Assembly (NCBI RefSeq): GCF_900102505.1
Contig: NZ_FMVT01000004.1
Coordinates: 1-64,000, forward strand
Source of the DNA: Paracoccus tibetensis
Lineage (GTDB): Bacteria; Pseudomonadota; Alphaproteobacteria; Rhodobacterales; Rhodobacteraceae
DNA: 64,000 nt
Direction of reading: 5' to 3'
Both the position numbers and the translations under genes were made by a program. This document shows, piece by piece, positions 17,141 to 26,434 of this stretch (within the stretch, counting starts at the first letter, position 1; every line of letters begins with the position of its first letter). The notes beneath the pieces were generated by a model that worked only from the letters and a program-made list of their open reading frames with translations, ran no database searches and was not told the origin of the DNA.

Positions 17141-18445
17141 CTACTCGACCTGACCCTCGGCCGGGGTCGGGCTCTGCACCATTGCCACCATCTGCGCCAG
17201 CGCGGGATCGGCGCCGAGATCGGCCAGCGCGAAACGCTCGGTCAGGCTGCCGGGGGACAGCTCGACATTGCTGACGACCTGCGCGCCGGGCGCGGCAGGG
17301 CCGTAGGCCTGGCCGTTCACCGCGAAATAGACGGCGCCCGAGTTGCCGGTCCGCAGCCGCGGCGGCTCTTCCAGCTTCGGCAGCGCGAAACGCTCGCCCG
17401 CGTCCATCGTCTTCTCCAGCAGCACCGTCCCGTCGGCCGAGGTGACGCGCACCCAGGCCGGGCGCGTCGCCATCAGCTCCAGCTGCGGCGCGTCGGGGGC
17501 AAGCGTGCGGACGCCCGGCTCGCTCTCGCCAAGCGCAAGCTCGGTCACCGGCACCGAGGCCGCATCGGCCAGCGCGGCAGGCAGGGTCGGACCCTGCACC
17601 TGGTCGGGGCCAGCGACCGGCTGCGGCACCGCCGCGATGGTGCCGGCCGAGGCGATGACCTGCTCGACCGTCAGGGCGCCGTCCAGAAGGCCCGGATCGA
17701 TCGAGGCGATCGGTCCGTCGCGCGCGGTCAGCACCGGCGCCTCGAGGATCTGCGGGCGATAGAGCCGGTCCAGCGCCTCGGGCTGCGGCAGGCTGCGCGC
17801 GATGTCGGCGGGATCGGCGGTCTCGATCTGCGGGCCGGCAAGGCCGGCGCCTTGGGTCGGGTCAAGCTCGGTCACGAGGCCCGGCCGCTCGTCACCCGGC
17901 GCCAGCGTCACCCGCTGCACCTCCTGAAGCAGCGAGAAGCCGCCATAGGCCAGGCCCGCGATCAGCGCGACCAGCACCAGCACGGCGCCGATGGCGCGCG
18001 GCTCCACGTCCGAGAAGAAGCCCTGCTGCTGCGGAATGAAGAGCGCGCGCGGATTGGCCAGCGCCTCCGCCGGGTCCGATGGGCGGCGCACCGGCTTCGG
18101 CCCCGAGGCCGAGGGGGCCATGCCATGCGTCGGCTGGAAGCCCGATTCGGTGCAGAAGCGGCGGAAGGTCCAGTCCGGGTCCATCCCGAGATAGCGCGCA
18201 TAGGAGCGGACATAGCCCGAGATGAAGCTGGGCGCGTCGAAGGCCGAGATGTCGCAGTTCTCGATGGCAGCCACGTAGGAGGCGCGGATGCGCAACTCGC
18301 GCTGCACGTCCAGCAGCGACTTGCCCAAGGTGGCGCGTTCGCCGCGCATGACATCGCCAAGGCGCGTGTCATCATCGAGGAAGACGTGCGTTCCCTCCAC
18401 CTGCGCGAACTCCTCTGCCGGGTGCTGTGCCCGCAGCCTGCTCAT
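17141..18445 (-). CDS. RodZ-like HTH membrane protein
   Basis: 434 residues. A cytoplasmic HTH_25-type helix-turn-helix (about 30-92, with GKSLLDVQRELRIRASYVAAIE) is followed by a linker. A single membrane segment (151-173) and a long periplasmic part rich in Pro, Ala and Asp come next, ending in a DUF4115-like beta domain (ELMATRPAWVRVTSADG). This is the RodZ architecture, which links the cytoskeleton MreB to the elongation machinery. In Rhodobacterales the protein is often annotated only as an HTH protein. It lies upstream of hemA on the same strand but is separated by about 110 bases. Confidence 0.8.
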   Translation of the reverse strand: MSRLRAQHPAEEFAQVEGTHVFLDDDTRLGDVMRGERATLGKSLLDVQRELRIRASYVAAIENCDISAFDAPSFISGYVRSYARYLGMDPDWTFRRFCTESGFQPTHGMAPSASGPKPVRRPSDPAEALANPRALFIPQQQGFFSDVEPRAIGAVLVLVALIAGLAYGGFSLLQEVQRVTLAPGDERPGLVTELDPTQGAGLAGPQIETADPADIARSLPQPEALDRLYRPQILEAPVLTARDGPIASIDPGLLDGALTVEQVIASAGTIAAVPQPVAGPDQVQGPTLPAALADAASVPVTELALGESEPGVRTLAPDAPQLELMATRPAWVRVTSADGTVLLEKTMDAGERFALPKLEEPPRLRTGNSGAVYFAVNGQAYGPAAPGAQVVSNVELSPGSLTERFALADLGADPALAQMVAMVQSPTPAEGQVE

Positions 18446-18554
18446 CTTTGTTGCCTCATGCGCCCGTTGTCAGGAGGGACGAATCACGCCCCCACCCAGG
18501 GTTGTTTATCTGGACGTTATCACGCAGACGAGAGCAGTTCACCAGGGATTGCGA

Positions 18555-19784
18555 TCAGGCACTCAATTCCGCGCGATTCAGGGCACAGTGTGACCACAGG
18601 CTGTCCATGGCGCGCACGAGGTGGTCGATCTGCTTGGGATCGTGCACCGGCGAGGGCGTGAAGCGCAGCCGCTCGGTGCCGCGCGGCACGGTGGGGAAGT
18701 TGATCGGCTGCACGTAGATGCCGTGATCGCGCAGCAGCATGTCCGACAAGGCCTTGCAGTGAACGGGATGCCCGACATGGACCGGCACGATGTGGCTGCC
18801 GTGGTCGATGATCGGCATGCCGAGCGACTTGAGCCGCATCTTCAGGATGCGCGCGTGCAGCTGCTGCGCGTCGCGCAGCTTCTGGCCCTCGGCAGTCTTG
18901 AGGAAGGCGATGGACGCGGCCGCCCCCGCTGCAACCGCAGGTGGAAGCGAGGTCGTGAAGATGAAGCCCGGTGCATAGGAGCGGATCGCGTCGCACATCT
19001 TTGCGCTGGCTACGATGTAGCCGCCGAAGACGCCGAAGGCCTTGCCGAGCGTGCCGTTGATGATGTCCAGCCGGTGCGCGATGCGGTCGCGCTCGGCCAC
19101 GCCGCCGCCGCGGGGGCCGTACATGCCGACCGCGTGGACCTCGTCCAGATAGGTCAGGGCGCCGAACTCGTCGGCCAGGTCGCAGATCGCCGCGATGGGC
19201 CCGAAATCCCCGTCCATCGAGTAGATCGACTCGAAGGCGATCAGCTTCGGCGCGGCAGGATCGTCCGCCTCCAGCAACTGGCGCAGATGCGCCACGTCGT
19301 TGTGCCGGAAGATGCGCTTGGCGCCACCGTTGCGCTTGATCCCCTCGATCATCGAGGCGTGGTTCAGCTCGTCCGAATAGATGATGAGGCCGGGAAACAG
19401 CTTCGGCAGCGTGGACAACGTCGCGTCATTGGCGATGTAGGCCGACGAGAAGACCAGCGAGGCTTCCTTGCCGTGCAGGTCCGCCAGCTCGGCCTCAAGC
19501 CGCTTGTGATAGACCGTCGTGCCCGAGATGTTGCGCGTGCCGCCCGAACCGGCGCCGGTCGCGTCCAGCGCCTCGTGCATCGCGGAGAGGACGGCCGGGT
19601 GCTGGCCCATGCCCAGATAGTCGTTGCCGCACCAGACGGTGATCTCCTGCCGCTCGCCGTCGGGGCGGTTCCACACCGCCTGCGGGAACCGGCCCTTGGC
19701 ACGCTCGATGTCGATGAAGGTCCGGTAGCGGCCTTCCTCATGCAGTCGGGCGATGGCCTGGTCCAAGGCGGCGTCGTAGTTCAT
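18555..19784 (-). CDS. hemA: 5-aminolevulinate synthase
   Basis: 409 residues from the ATG at 19784, preceded by AAGGGAA; an upstream in-frame start is unlikely. It is a PLP enzyme of the alpha-oxoamine synthase family with the Schiff-base lysine Lys248 in [13 protein letters not shown], the same number as in the Rhodobacter capsulatus enzyme, plus [12 protein letters not shown]. It condenses glycine and succinyl-CoA to ALA, the first step of haem and bacteriochlorophyll in Alphaproteobacteria. An FNR-type box upstream suggests oxygen control. Confidence 0.98.
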   Translation of the reverse strand: MNYDAALDQAIARLHEEGRYRTFIDIERAKGRFPQAVWNRPDGERQEITVWCGNDYLGMGQHPAVLSAMHEALDATGAGSGGTRNISGTTVYHKRLEAELADLHGKEASLVFSSAYIANDATLSTLPKLFPGLIIYSDELNHASMIEGIKRNGGAKRIFRHNDVAHLRQLLEADDPAAPKLIAFESIYSMDGDFGPIAAICDLADEFGALTYLDEVHAVGMYGPRGGGVAERDRIAHRLDIINGTLGKAFGVFGGYIVASAKMCDAIRSYAPGFIFTTSLPPAVAAGAAASIAFLKTAEGQKLRDAQQLHARILKMRLKSLGMPIIDHGSHIVPVHVGHPVHCKALSDMLLRDHGIYVQPINFPTVPRGTERLRFTPSPVHDPKQIDHLVRAMDSLWSHCALNRAELSA

Positions 19785-19845
19785 TGCGGGCGTTCCCTTG
19801 CAAACTGGCTGGGTGCGATCATCGTCCATCGCGCGCGGCCCGACA

Positions 19846-19859
19846 TTGATAGAGGTCAA
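19846..19859 (-). promoter_or_regulatory. FNR/FnrL-type box upstream of hemA
   Basis: On the reverse strand the sequence is TTGACCTCTATCAA, one base off the FNR consensus TTGAT-N4-ATCAA. It lies 62 bases upstream of the hemA start. With an FNR dimer centred near -41, transcription would start around 19811. FnrL control of hemA is established in Rhodobacter sphaeroides. Confidence 0.6.
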
Positions 19860-20070
19860 GGTCGGAAAAAGACAGGCCCAAAACGTCGCAACACGACTAA
19901 AGATCAATAGGGCCGACGTCTTAAGCGCTGTCCGTCACGTTCACGAGCGATGTGGGCGCGCCTCTCCCGGCGGTCAAGGCAAGGTGATGCCGAGCCCGCC
20001 GATCCGCGCTGACAATTCCCGCGGGCCGTGATAGTCCGCCTGCCAAAGCTCTGAGCAAAGGGAAGAAACC

Positions 20071-20943
20071 ATGTTCATGAAACCCGCGCACGCGCTTCTG
20101 GCCGCGCTGGCCCTTTCGACGGCGCCCGCCGCACTGGCGCAGGAGACCGCCCCCGCCGAGGGCACCGCCGCCGGGACCGAGGCCGCGCCCGCCCCGCAAT
20201 CGCCCCTCCCCGCCGCGCCGGCCACGGACGTCGCCGCGCCCGAAGCCGACTCGCCGGCCGCAGGGGCGCCCGCTGCCGATGCCGACGCACCGGCCGCAGA
20301 GGATGCCGCGGATGCCGAGGCGGGCGCCGGGGATGCGCCCGCGGCCGACGCTCCGGCCACCGATGGAGCGGCTGCCCCGGCCGATCCGGCGGCCGAGGAG
20401 GGTGAGCCGCGCGTCGGAAGCTACTACCTGATGGAAGAGCACGGCGACTGGATGATCCGCTGCATCCGGGCGGGCCAGGGCAAGGACCCGTGCGAGATGT
20501 ACAAGCTGCTCAGCGACGAGGATGAAAACGCCGTCGCCGAGTTCACCCTGATCCCGCTGACGAATGGCCAGGTCGCGGCCGGCGCCACACTGATCGCCCC
20601 GCTCGAGACGGACCTGATCGAGGGCCTCGGCCTGCAGGTCGACAACGGCGAGATGCGCGGCTACCCGTTCAGCGTCTGCACGCCGGTCGGCTGCGTCTCG
20701 CGCCTCGGCTTCACCGATGCCGAGCTGGCCGCGATGAAGCGCGGCAACCGCGGCACCGTGCAGCTGGTGCCCTTCGGGGGCGACGCCGAACAGCCGGTGC
20801 GCCTGTCCTTCTCGTTGACCGGCTTCACGGCAGCCTTCGACTCGCTGACGGCCTATGCCGCCGCGCCCGCGCCCGAGCCGCAGGAGGATGCCGCCGACGC
20901 CCCCGCCGAAGCCGCTCCGGCCGAGGATGCGCCCGCCGAGTGA
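20071..20943 (+). CDS. IalB-family (invasion associated locus B) periplasmic protein
   Basis: 290 residues. A signal peptide is cleaved after Ala23. Then comes an unusual stretch of about 85 residues made almost wholly of Ala, Pro, Glu, Asp and Thr, followed by the folded IalB domain (from GSYYLMEEHGDWMIRC to LTGFTAAFDSL) with paired cysteines (RC/PC and VCTPVGCVS). A second Ala/Pro/Glu tail closes the protein. In Bartonella IalB is linked to erythrocyte entry, but in free-living relatives the role is unknown. GGGAAGAAACC precedes the ATG, and a clear terminator follows. Confidence 0.88.
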   Translation: MFMKPAHALLAALALSTAPAALAQETAPAEGTAAGTEAAPAPQSPLPAAPATDVAAPEADSPAAGAPAADADAPAAEDAADAEAGAGDAPAADAPATDGAAAPADPAAEEGEPRVGSYYLMEEHGDWMIRCIRAGQGKDPCEMYKLLSDEDENAVAEFTLIPLTNGQVAAGATLIAPLETDLIEGLGLQVDNGEMRGYPFSVCTPVGCVSRLGFTDAELAAMKRGNRGTVQLVPFGGDAEQPVRLSFSLTGFTAAFDSLTAYAAAPAPEPQEDAADAPAEAAPAEDAPAE

Positions 20944-20978
20944 TCCTGCCGCGTGATCCTGCCGACCGGCAGATCAAG

Positions 20979-21006
20979 GCCGCGCCCCCCCTGGGCGCGG
21001 CTTTTT
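20979..21006 (+). terminator. rho-independent terminator after IalB gene
   Basis: Nine-base perfect stem GCCGCGCCC (20979-20987) and GGGCGCGGC (20993-21001), a 5-base loop, then five T. Confidence 0.9.
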
Positions 21007-21106
21007 CATGTCGCCGTGACGCCCCGGACCTTTTCGCTCCGGCGCCGCGTTGTGCGGGCTGTGCCGGGCGGATCGGTCCGGCAGCAAAAGCCGAAAGGAC
21101 AGGCAC

Positions 21107-21676
21107 ATGAAACTGGATGGGAAGAAGATCGCGCTGCTGATCGCGCCGCGTGGCACGGAAGAGCCGGAATTCGTGCAGCCGCGCGACGCGCTGAAGGAGG
21201 CCGGGGCCGAGGTCACCGTCGTCGGGATCGAGACCGGCAGCGCCGAGACGGTGAATGGCGATCTAGATCCGGGCGCCAAGTATGACGTGGACCGGACGGC
21301 CGGCGATGTCTCGGCCGATGACTTCGACGGGCTCGTGATCCCCGGCGGCACGGTCGGCGCGGACAAGCTGCGCGCGGACAAGGACGTCGTCGCGCTGGTC
21401 AAGGCCTTCTTCGCGGCCGGCAAGCCGGTCGGGGCGATCTGCCACGGTCCCTGGCTTCTGGCCGAGGCGGACGTGCTTCAGGGCCGCAAGGTGACGTCCT
21501 ACCCCTCGCTCGCGACTGATCTGCGGAACGCCGGCGCCGAATGGACCGACCAGGAGGTGGTGACCGACAGCGGCCTCGTCACCAGCCGCAAGCCGGACGA
21601 CCTTCCGGCCTTCTGCGCCAAGCTGGTCGAGGAATTTGCTGAAGGGCGGCACGAGGCGCAGGCCCGCAGCGCCTGA
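21107..21676 (+). CDS. DJ-1/PfpI/YhbO-type protein
   Basis: 189 residues from the ATG at 21107, with AAAGGACAGG upstream. Nucleophile elbow AICHGPW (Cys112, His113) with Glu18/Glu21 in TEEPEF and the GLVIPGG loop match the PfpI/YhbO/YajL group, once called intracellular proteases and now linked to glyoxal and protein-repair functions. Cytoplasmic. A 14-base tandem duplication covers its stop codon. Convergent with the KAS gene. Confidence 0.9.
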   Translation: MKLDGKKIALLIAPRGTEEPEFVQPRDALKEAGAEVTVVGIETGSAETVNGDLDPGAKYDVDRTAGDVSADDFDGLVIPGGTVGADKLRADKDVVALVKAFFAAGKPVGAICHGPWLLAEADVLQGRKVTSYPSLATDLRNAGAEWTDQEVVTDSGLVTSRKPDDLPAFCAKLVEEFAEGRHEAQARSA

Positions 21677-21691
21677 TCCGCAGCGCCTGAT
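21664..21691. repeat. 14-base tandem duplication over a stop codon
   Basis: CCGCAGCGCCTGAT occurs twice head to tail (21664-21677 and 21678-21691), with a looser third trace after it. The first copy holds the stop of the PfpI-type gene. Confidence 0.8.
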
Positions 21692-21705
21692 GCAGAGCGA
21701 TTGAA

Positions 21706-21719
21706 CCGCAGCGCTGCGG
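21706..21719. terminator. possible hairpin between convergent genes
   Basis: Perfect 14-base palindrome CCGCAGCGCTGCGG just before the KAS stop. There is no T-run, so only a weak terminator candidate for either direction. Confidence 0.35.
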
Positions 21720-21722
21720 CGG

Positions 21723-23063
21723 TCAGACCCGCCGCAGCGCGATCACCGCGTTCAGACCGCCGAAGGCGAAGGCGTTCGACAGGACCACGTCCACCTTCGC
21801 GTCGCGCGCCTCGTTCGGCACCACGTCGAGCGCGCATTCCGGGTCCGGCTCCTGATAGCCGATCGTGGGGGCGATGACCCCGTCGCGCAGCGCCATGATG
21901 CAAGCGAGCAGCTCGACCGCGCCGGTGCCGCCGATCAGGTGGCCGTGCATCGACTTCGTGGACGAGATCATCAGCCGGTCCGCATGGTGGCCGAAGGCAT
22001 GGGCCACGGCGGCGCATTCCGTCTTGTCATTGGCCGCCGTGCCGGTGCCGTGGGCGTTGATGTAGCCGACATCCTCGGGGTTCAGCCCGCCGTCCAGCAT
22101 CGCGCCCGTGATCGCCCGCTCGGCCCCCTGCGCCGAGGGCATGACGATGTCCTGCGCGTCCGAGGACATGGCGAAGCCCACCACCTCGGCCAGGATGTCG
22201 GCGCCACGCTCGCGGGCGTGCTCGTAATCCTCGAAGACGAAGACGCCCGCGCCCTCGCCCTGGACCATGCCGTTGCGGTTGGCGCTGAAGGGGCGGCAGG
22301 CGTCCTTGGACATGACGCGCAGCCCTTCCCAGGCCTTGACCCCGCCGAAGCAGAGCATCGCCTCGGAGCCGCCCGACAGCATGACCTCTGCCGCGCCCGA
22401 GCGGACCATCTGGAAGGCCAGCCCCATCGCGTGGTTGCTGCTGGCGCAGGCCGTCGCGACGGTGAAGGCGGGACCGCGCAGGCCGAACTCCATGCTGACA
22501 TGAGAGGCGGCGGCGTTGTTCATCAGCTTGGGGACGACGAAGGGATGGACGCGGTTCTTCCCCTCTTCATAAACCGCACGGTAATTCTCGTCCCAGGTGT
22601 TCAGCCCGCCACCCGCCGTGCCCAGCACCACGCCCGAGCGGAAGCCGAGCGCGCCCTCGAAATGCAGGCCCGACTGCTCGACGGCCTGCTTGGCGGCCAG
22701 AAGCGTGAACTGGGTGAACTTGTCGTAGAGCAGGATCTGCTGGCGGTTGAAGTAGGTCTCGGGCGTCCAGTCGTGGACCTGCGCGCCGATCTGGATCGAC
22801 AGCCGCTCGACATCGCGGAACTCGAGTTGGGTGATCCCGCAGCGCCCCTCGCGATAGGCGGCCAGCGTGGTCGGCACGTCATGACCAAGCGCGTTGATCG
22901 TCCCGGCTCCGGTGATGACCACGCGGCGCAGCCCCCCGCGGCCGGTCAGCCCACCGGTGCCCGCGACCTGCGGCGCCTTGATGCCGGCATCGGCCAGCGC
23001 CTCGGAACTGGCAGCGGGCGCGGGCCGGGCGCCCTTCGGGCCGTCGGACTTCTTCCGGCTCAT
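21723..23063 (-). CDS. beta-ketoacyl-ACP synthase (FabF-like)
   Basis: 446 residues from the ATG at 23063. A poorly conserved N-terminal tail of about 45 residues precedes the KAS II-type domain. Catalytic residues are in place: Cys206 (ATACASSN), His338 (NAHGTGT), Lys370 and His375 (STKSMHGHLIGG). It condenses acyl groups with malonyl-ACP. Its ATG overlaps the stop of an ACP gene, and lpxD lies just upstream, so it probably acts with that dedicated ACP rather than in housekeeping synthesis. In other bacteria similar sets make unusual or very long acyl chains for lipid A; that use here is inferred. Confidence 0.9.
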   Translation of the reverse strand: MSRKKSDGPKGARPAPAASSEALADAGIKAPQVAGTGGLTGRGGLRRVVITGAGTINALGHDVPTTLAAYREGRCGITQLEFRDVERLSIQIGAQVHDWTPETYFNRQQILLYDKFTQFTLLAAKQAVEQSGLHFEGALGFRSGVVLGTAGGGLNTWDENYRAVYEEGKNRVHPFVVPKLMNNAAASHVSMEFGLRGPAFTVATACASSNHAMGLAFQMVRSGAAEVMLSGGSEAMLCFGGVKAWEGLRVMSKDACRPFSANRNGMVQGEGAGVFVFEDYEHARERGADILAEVVGFAMSSDAQDIVMPSAQGAERAITGAMLDGGLNPEDVGYINAHGTGTAANDKTECAAVAHAFGHHADRLMISSTKSMHGHLIGGTGAVELLACIMALRDGVIAPTIGYQEPDPECALDVVPNEARDAKVDVVLSNAFAFGGLNAVIALRRV

Positions 23064-23326
23064 GCGCCCTTTTCCGCCACCAGCCGCTCGACCGCGGCGA
23101 TGATGGTGCCCATGTTCGAGATGTCGAACTCGGACTTCTCGGGCTCGTTGGCGTTGAAGGGGATCGAGATGTCGAACTCTTCCTCGAGGGCGAAGATCGA
23201 CTCGACCAGGCCGAGGCTGTCGATGCCCAGGTCGGCAGGCGTCGCCTCGTCGGTCACCTGGTCGGGCTCCAGCATGGCCTGCTCGGCGATGATGGTGCGG
23301 ATGCGGTTTCGGATGTCGTCTGTCAT
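23060..23326 (-). CDS. specialised acyl carrier protein
   Basis: 88 residues. The phosphopantetheine attachment site is Ser37 in LGIDSLGLVE. It is acidic as usual but departs from housekeeping AcpP in the second half (FNANEPEKSEFDISNMGTI). It lies between lpxD (12 bases upstream) and a KAS (4-base overlap), so it likely carries the acyl chain built by that KAS and perhaps used by LpxD. It may be functionally like AcpXL, but the sequence differs from rhizobial AcpXL. Confidence 0.9.
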   Translation of the reverse strand: MTDDIRNRIRTIIAEQAMLEPDQVTDEATPADLGIDSLGLVESIFALEEEFDISIPFNANEPEKSEFDISNMGTIIAAVERLVAEKGA

Positions 23327-23338
23327 GTCGCCTCCTGA

Positions 23339-24439
23339 TCAGCCCTTTTCCAACAGGCGTGTCACGCTTTCCTGAAACTTCGACAACTGCTGCATGACAC
23401 GCGGCAGCCGGCGCACGGCCTTCTGGATCTCCATCTGCGTCTCCATCTTCACCGCCGGGTTGCCCAGCACCACGCGGCCCGAGGGCACGCGGGTGAAGAT
23501 CTTGGTCGCCCCGCCCGCGATGACGTCGTCGCCGATCTCGATGTTGTCCGACACGCCCACCTGCCCCGCCAGCACCACCCGGTCGCCGATCCGGGACGAG
23601 CCCGCGACCCCCACGAGGCCGCAGAGCAGGCAGTCGCGGCCGACCACGACGTTGTGGCCCAGCTGCACGAGGTTGTCGATCTTGGTGCCCGAGCCGACGC
23701 GCGTGGCCCGGATCGTGCCGCGGTCGATCGTGGCATTGGCGCCGATCTCGACATCGTCGCCGATCTCGACCCCGCCGAGAGAATGGATGCGCGTCCAGTG
23801 CTGCGCCTTGATCCCCTCGCGGGTGCCGAGCGTGCGGCGGATCTCCTCGATGCCCGATTCCTCGGGCGTGACGAAGGAGAAGCCGTCGCCGCCGATCGAG
23901 GCGCCGGGCTGCACGATCAGCCGGTCGCCCGCGATGACGCCGTGGGCGATGCGCGCGCCGGGATGGATCACGGCCTCGGCGCCGATGCGGCTGCCACGGC
24001 CGATGCTGACATGGGCGCCGATGCGCGCGCCGGGACCGATCTCGACGCCGGCGCCGATGACGACGAAGGGCGCGATGGCCGCGCCCTCGCCGATCCGGGC
24101 CGAGGGGTCGATGACGGCGCTCGGGTGGATGCCGGGGGCGATGTCGGGGCCGGGATCGAAGGCGCGGGTCAGCCCGGCCATCACGAGCCGCGGGCGGGGC
24201 GCGAAGATCGCGGCGCGCAGGCCGTAGGTCTCGGGGTCCATGCCCTCGGCCAGAAGGGCCATGCTGCCGGGGGCCAGCGCGGCGGCGTAGCGCGGCGACA
24301 TGGCCATCGCGATGAGCCCGCTGCCGCCCTCGACCGGCGGGGTCTGGGCCGGCTCGGCGGCGCCGGTGACGGTCAGGCTGTCCTCGCCCCAGAAACGTGC
24401 ATCCAGCGCGCGGGCAAGCTCGGCAATGGTGATCGCCAT
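23339..24439 (-). CDS. lpxD: UDP-3-O-acylglucosamine N-acyltransferase
   Basis: 366 residues. An N-terminal LpxD-specific domain (1-95) binds the UDP-sugar, followed by a left-handed beta helix of hexapeptide repeats (about 100-320). The catalytic base is His262 in NLVQLGHNVVVG, and a C-terminal helix carries the ACP-contacting end. It adds the N-linked 3-hydroxyacyl chains in lipid A synthesis at the inner membrane. It is usually next to lpxA, fabZ and bamA; here it instead heads an operon with its own ACP and KAS. Confidence 0.95.
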   Translation of the reverse strand: MAITIAELARALDARFWGEDSLTVTGAAEPAQTPPVEGGSGLIAMAMSPRYAAALAPGSMALLAEGMDPETYGLRAAIFAPRPRLVMAGLTRAFDPGPDIAPGIHPSAVIDPSARIGEGAAIAPFVVIGAGVEIGPGARIGAHVSIGRGSRIGAEAVIHPGARIAHGVIAGDRLIVQPGASIGGDGFSFVTPEESGIEEIRRTLGTREGIKAQHWTRIHSLGGVEIGDDVEIGANATIDRGTIRATRVGSGTKIDNLVQLGHNVVVGRDCLLCGLVGVAGSSRIGDRVVLAGQVGVSDNIEIGDDVIAGGATKIFTRVPSGRVVLGNPAVKMETQMEIQKAVRRLPRVMQQLSKFQESVTRLLEKG

Positions 24440-24521
24440 GAGGCCCCCTTTCGCCTTGCGGATTAACGCGTTTGCCCGGCCAAGGCCAGACGCCGCGGCT
24501 CACATCTGCGTCGCGGACCTG

Positions 24522-26132
24522 TCAGCTGCCGAAGCCCTCGGCCTCCAGCGCCTGCCAGATGCGGGCGTCCCTGCCGTAGATGTCGGCCGCCATCCGCACC
24601 TGTCCCGAGGAATCCGGCCAGGCGGTGAAGTAGACCAGATGCACCGGCACGCCGGGCCGCAGCGTCAGCCAGGTCTCGCGGCCGCTGTCCCGCGCGCGGC
24701 GATAGACCGCGGCCGGATCGTCAGTCTGCACCGAGAGCAGTGCATGGGCCAGGTCCACCGGATCGGCGATGCGGATGCAGCCGTTGGAATGGGCGCGCAT
24801 GTTCTGCCCGAAGAGGTGCCGCGTCGGCGTGTCGTGCAGGTAGATGTTCCACTGGTTGGGGAAGATGAACTTCACCTCGCCCAGGGCATTGTCCGCGCTC
24901 GGCTTCTGGCGCAGGCGGTAGGGGAAGCTGGCGGCGTTGAAGTTGACCTGGCCGCGCGGGACGATGTTGCCGCGCCCGTCCACCACATCGAGGTGCGACA
25001 GCGCGTTCGCGTTAGCCCGCAGCTTCGGCAGGTAGTCGCGGTTCGTGATCGAGCGCGGGACGTTCCAGCTGGGGTTGACGACGAGGTGCGAGATCACGTC
25101 CGAGAACTCGGGCGTGCGCATCTCGGCGGTGTCCTTGCCGACGACGCTGCGGGTGCGGAAGACCTCGGCCCCGTCCTGCGAGATGGTGGTGGTGTAGTCG
25201 GGGATGTTCACCCAGACATGGCGGGCCGAGAAGTCGGTGCCGCCCATCCAGCGCAGCCGCTCCAGCGCGACCATGATCGCCCTCTGGCGCTGGTCGCGCC
25301 CCGAAGGCCCCTCACCGTTCAGGCGGCGGATCGTCTGCGGCCCGGCGATGCCGTCCGAGGGCAGGCCGGCGGCGTCCTGGAACCGCGCCACGGCCTCGGA
25401 AAACGCGGCATCATAAAGCGCCGGGTCCGCGGTCGGCGCGCCGAAGCCCATCGCCTCGAGGCGCGCGCGCATCAGGGGAAGATCGCTCCCGCGGCTGCCC
25501 ACGCGCCACAGCCCCTCGGGCACCGCGGGAAGATGCGCCGGGATCGCCAGTTCGGCGCCTCCGGTCAACGCGGCCTGCAGCGCCCGGTAGGCCGGATGGT
25601 CCGGCGCGGCCGCAGCGATCACCGCCACTGGGTCGGGCGCCGCCACCGCGCGCGCCATCATCTCGGCCACCGCGCGGTCGGGACGCGCGCGCTTGATCTC
25701 GGGATCGACGCGGGACGGCACCAGGACCCCGCCCGAGAGGTCCGAGAGCAGCCGCGCCAGCGCGCGGGCATGGGCCAGCTCGGCCTCCAGGCCCTGCCCG
25801 GCCGCGGCCAGCGCCTCTGGCTGGTAGCGCATGACGGGGATGCCGTGGCGAGGCGCCTGCGCGATCGCCTCCTGCAACGCCGCCCGCAAGGGCGCCCCCG
25901 ATTCGCCTTGGAACACCGCGCGCAGGCCGTTGCGGCCGTAGAAGCTGGCAAGATCCAGGTCGCCCGCGACGGCCTCGGCAAGTGCCATTTCGGCCGGCGT
26001 GAAGTTCAACCGTGGCGCCTGAGCCACGCTCACGGCAGCGGCATGACCCTGTCCCAGCTGCGCCGCCGCTGGCACCGGTATCGCCGCCACCAAGGCCAGC
26101 GTCAGCGACCTGATGATGTTGTACGTACTCAT
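24522..26132 (-). CDS. L,D-transpeptidase with peptidoglycan-binding domain (LdtD/YcbB-like)
   Basis: 536 residues from the ATG at 26132, with GGGAAG just upstream. A signal peptide ends near AAA-QLG. A scaffold domain follows, then a PG_binding_1 repeat (about 223-280, ARLEAMGFGAP to GPQTIRRLN), then the YkuD catalytic domain with HSNGC (His448, Cys452) and YLHDTPTRHLFG. It forms 3-3 peptidoglycan cross-links in the periplasm. Domain order and length match E. coli LdtD. It is divergent from a YcbK-like gene, and ldtD (ycbB) and ycbK are neighbours in E. coli too. Confidence 0.92.
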   Translation of the reverse strand: MSTYNIIRSLTLALVAAIPVPAAAQLGQGHAAAVSVAQAPRLNFTPAEMALAEAVAGDLDLASFYGRNGLRAVFQGESGAPLRAALQEAIAQAPRHGIPVMRYQPEALAAAGQGLEAELAHARALARLLSDLSGGVLVPSRVDPEIKRARPDRAVAEMMARAVAAPDPVAVIAAAAPDHPAYRALQAALTGGAELAIPAHLPAVPEGLWRVGSRGSDLPLMRARLEAMGFGAPTADPALYDAAFSEAVARFQDAAGLPSDGIAGPQTIRRLNGEGPSGRDQRQRAIMVALERLRWMGGTDFSARHVWVNIPDYTTTISQDGAEVFRTRSVVGKDTAEMRTPEFSDVISHLVVNPSWNVPRSITNRDYLPKLRANANALSHLDVVDGRGNIVPRGQVNFNAASFPYRLRQKPSADNALGEVKFIFPNQWNIYLHDTPTRHLFGQNMRAHSNGCIRIADPVDLAHALLSVQTDDPAAVYRRARDSGRETWLTLRPGVPVHLVYFTAWPDSSGQVRMAADIYGRDARIWQALEAEGFGS

Positions 26133-26434
26133 TACTTCCCTCGCTCGACGCAATTTTCACGTTCTCACAGCCGCTGCGCCCCGGCCAGTCACAAGCACCT
26201 GTTCCCGCTGCCCCGGGATGCAGATGATGCCGCTTTGCAACTGCCCCGAGCAAAGCTGCCACATCCCGCACGTTTCGGCAGATTCTCGCCGACGGCGCCT
26301 CGATCAATGCGCAACGGCCAGAATCCGTTTCGCTGCCCACCAAGATTTGACATATTGTTAGCAGGCCGGGGCTAAAATCCGGCTTGCCGCGCGATGCCGC
26401 GGACACAAAAACGAAGCAGGACAGGCGATCTGAC
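26133..26434. other. 302-base divergent promoter region
   Basis: No gene is visible. For the forward YcbK-like gene, TTGACA at 26347-26352 and GCTAAA or TAAAAT at 26371-26378 form a possible promoter with spacing of 18 or 20 bases. Nothing clear is seen for the reverse gene. Confidence 0.35.
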
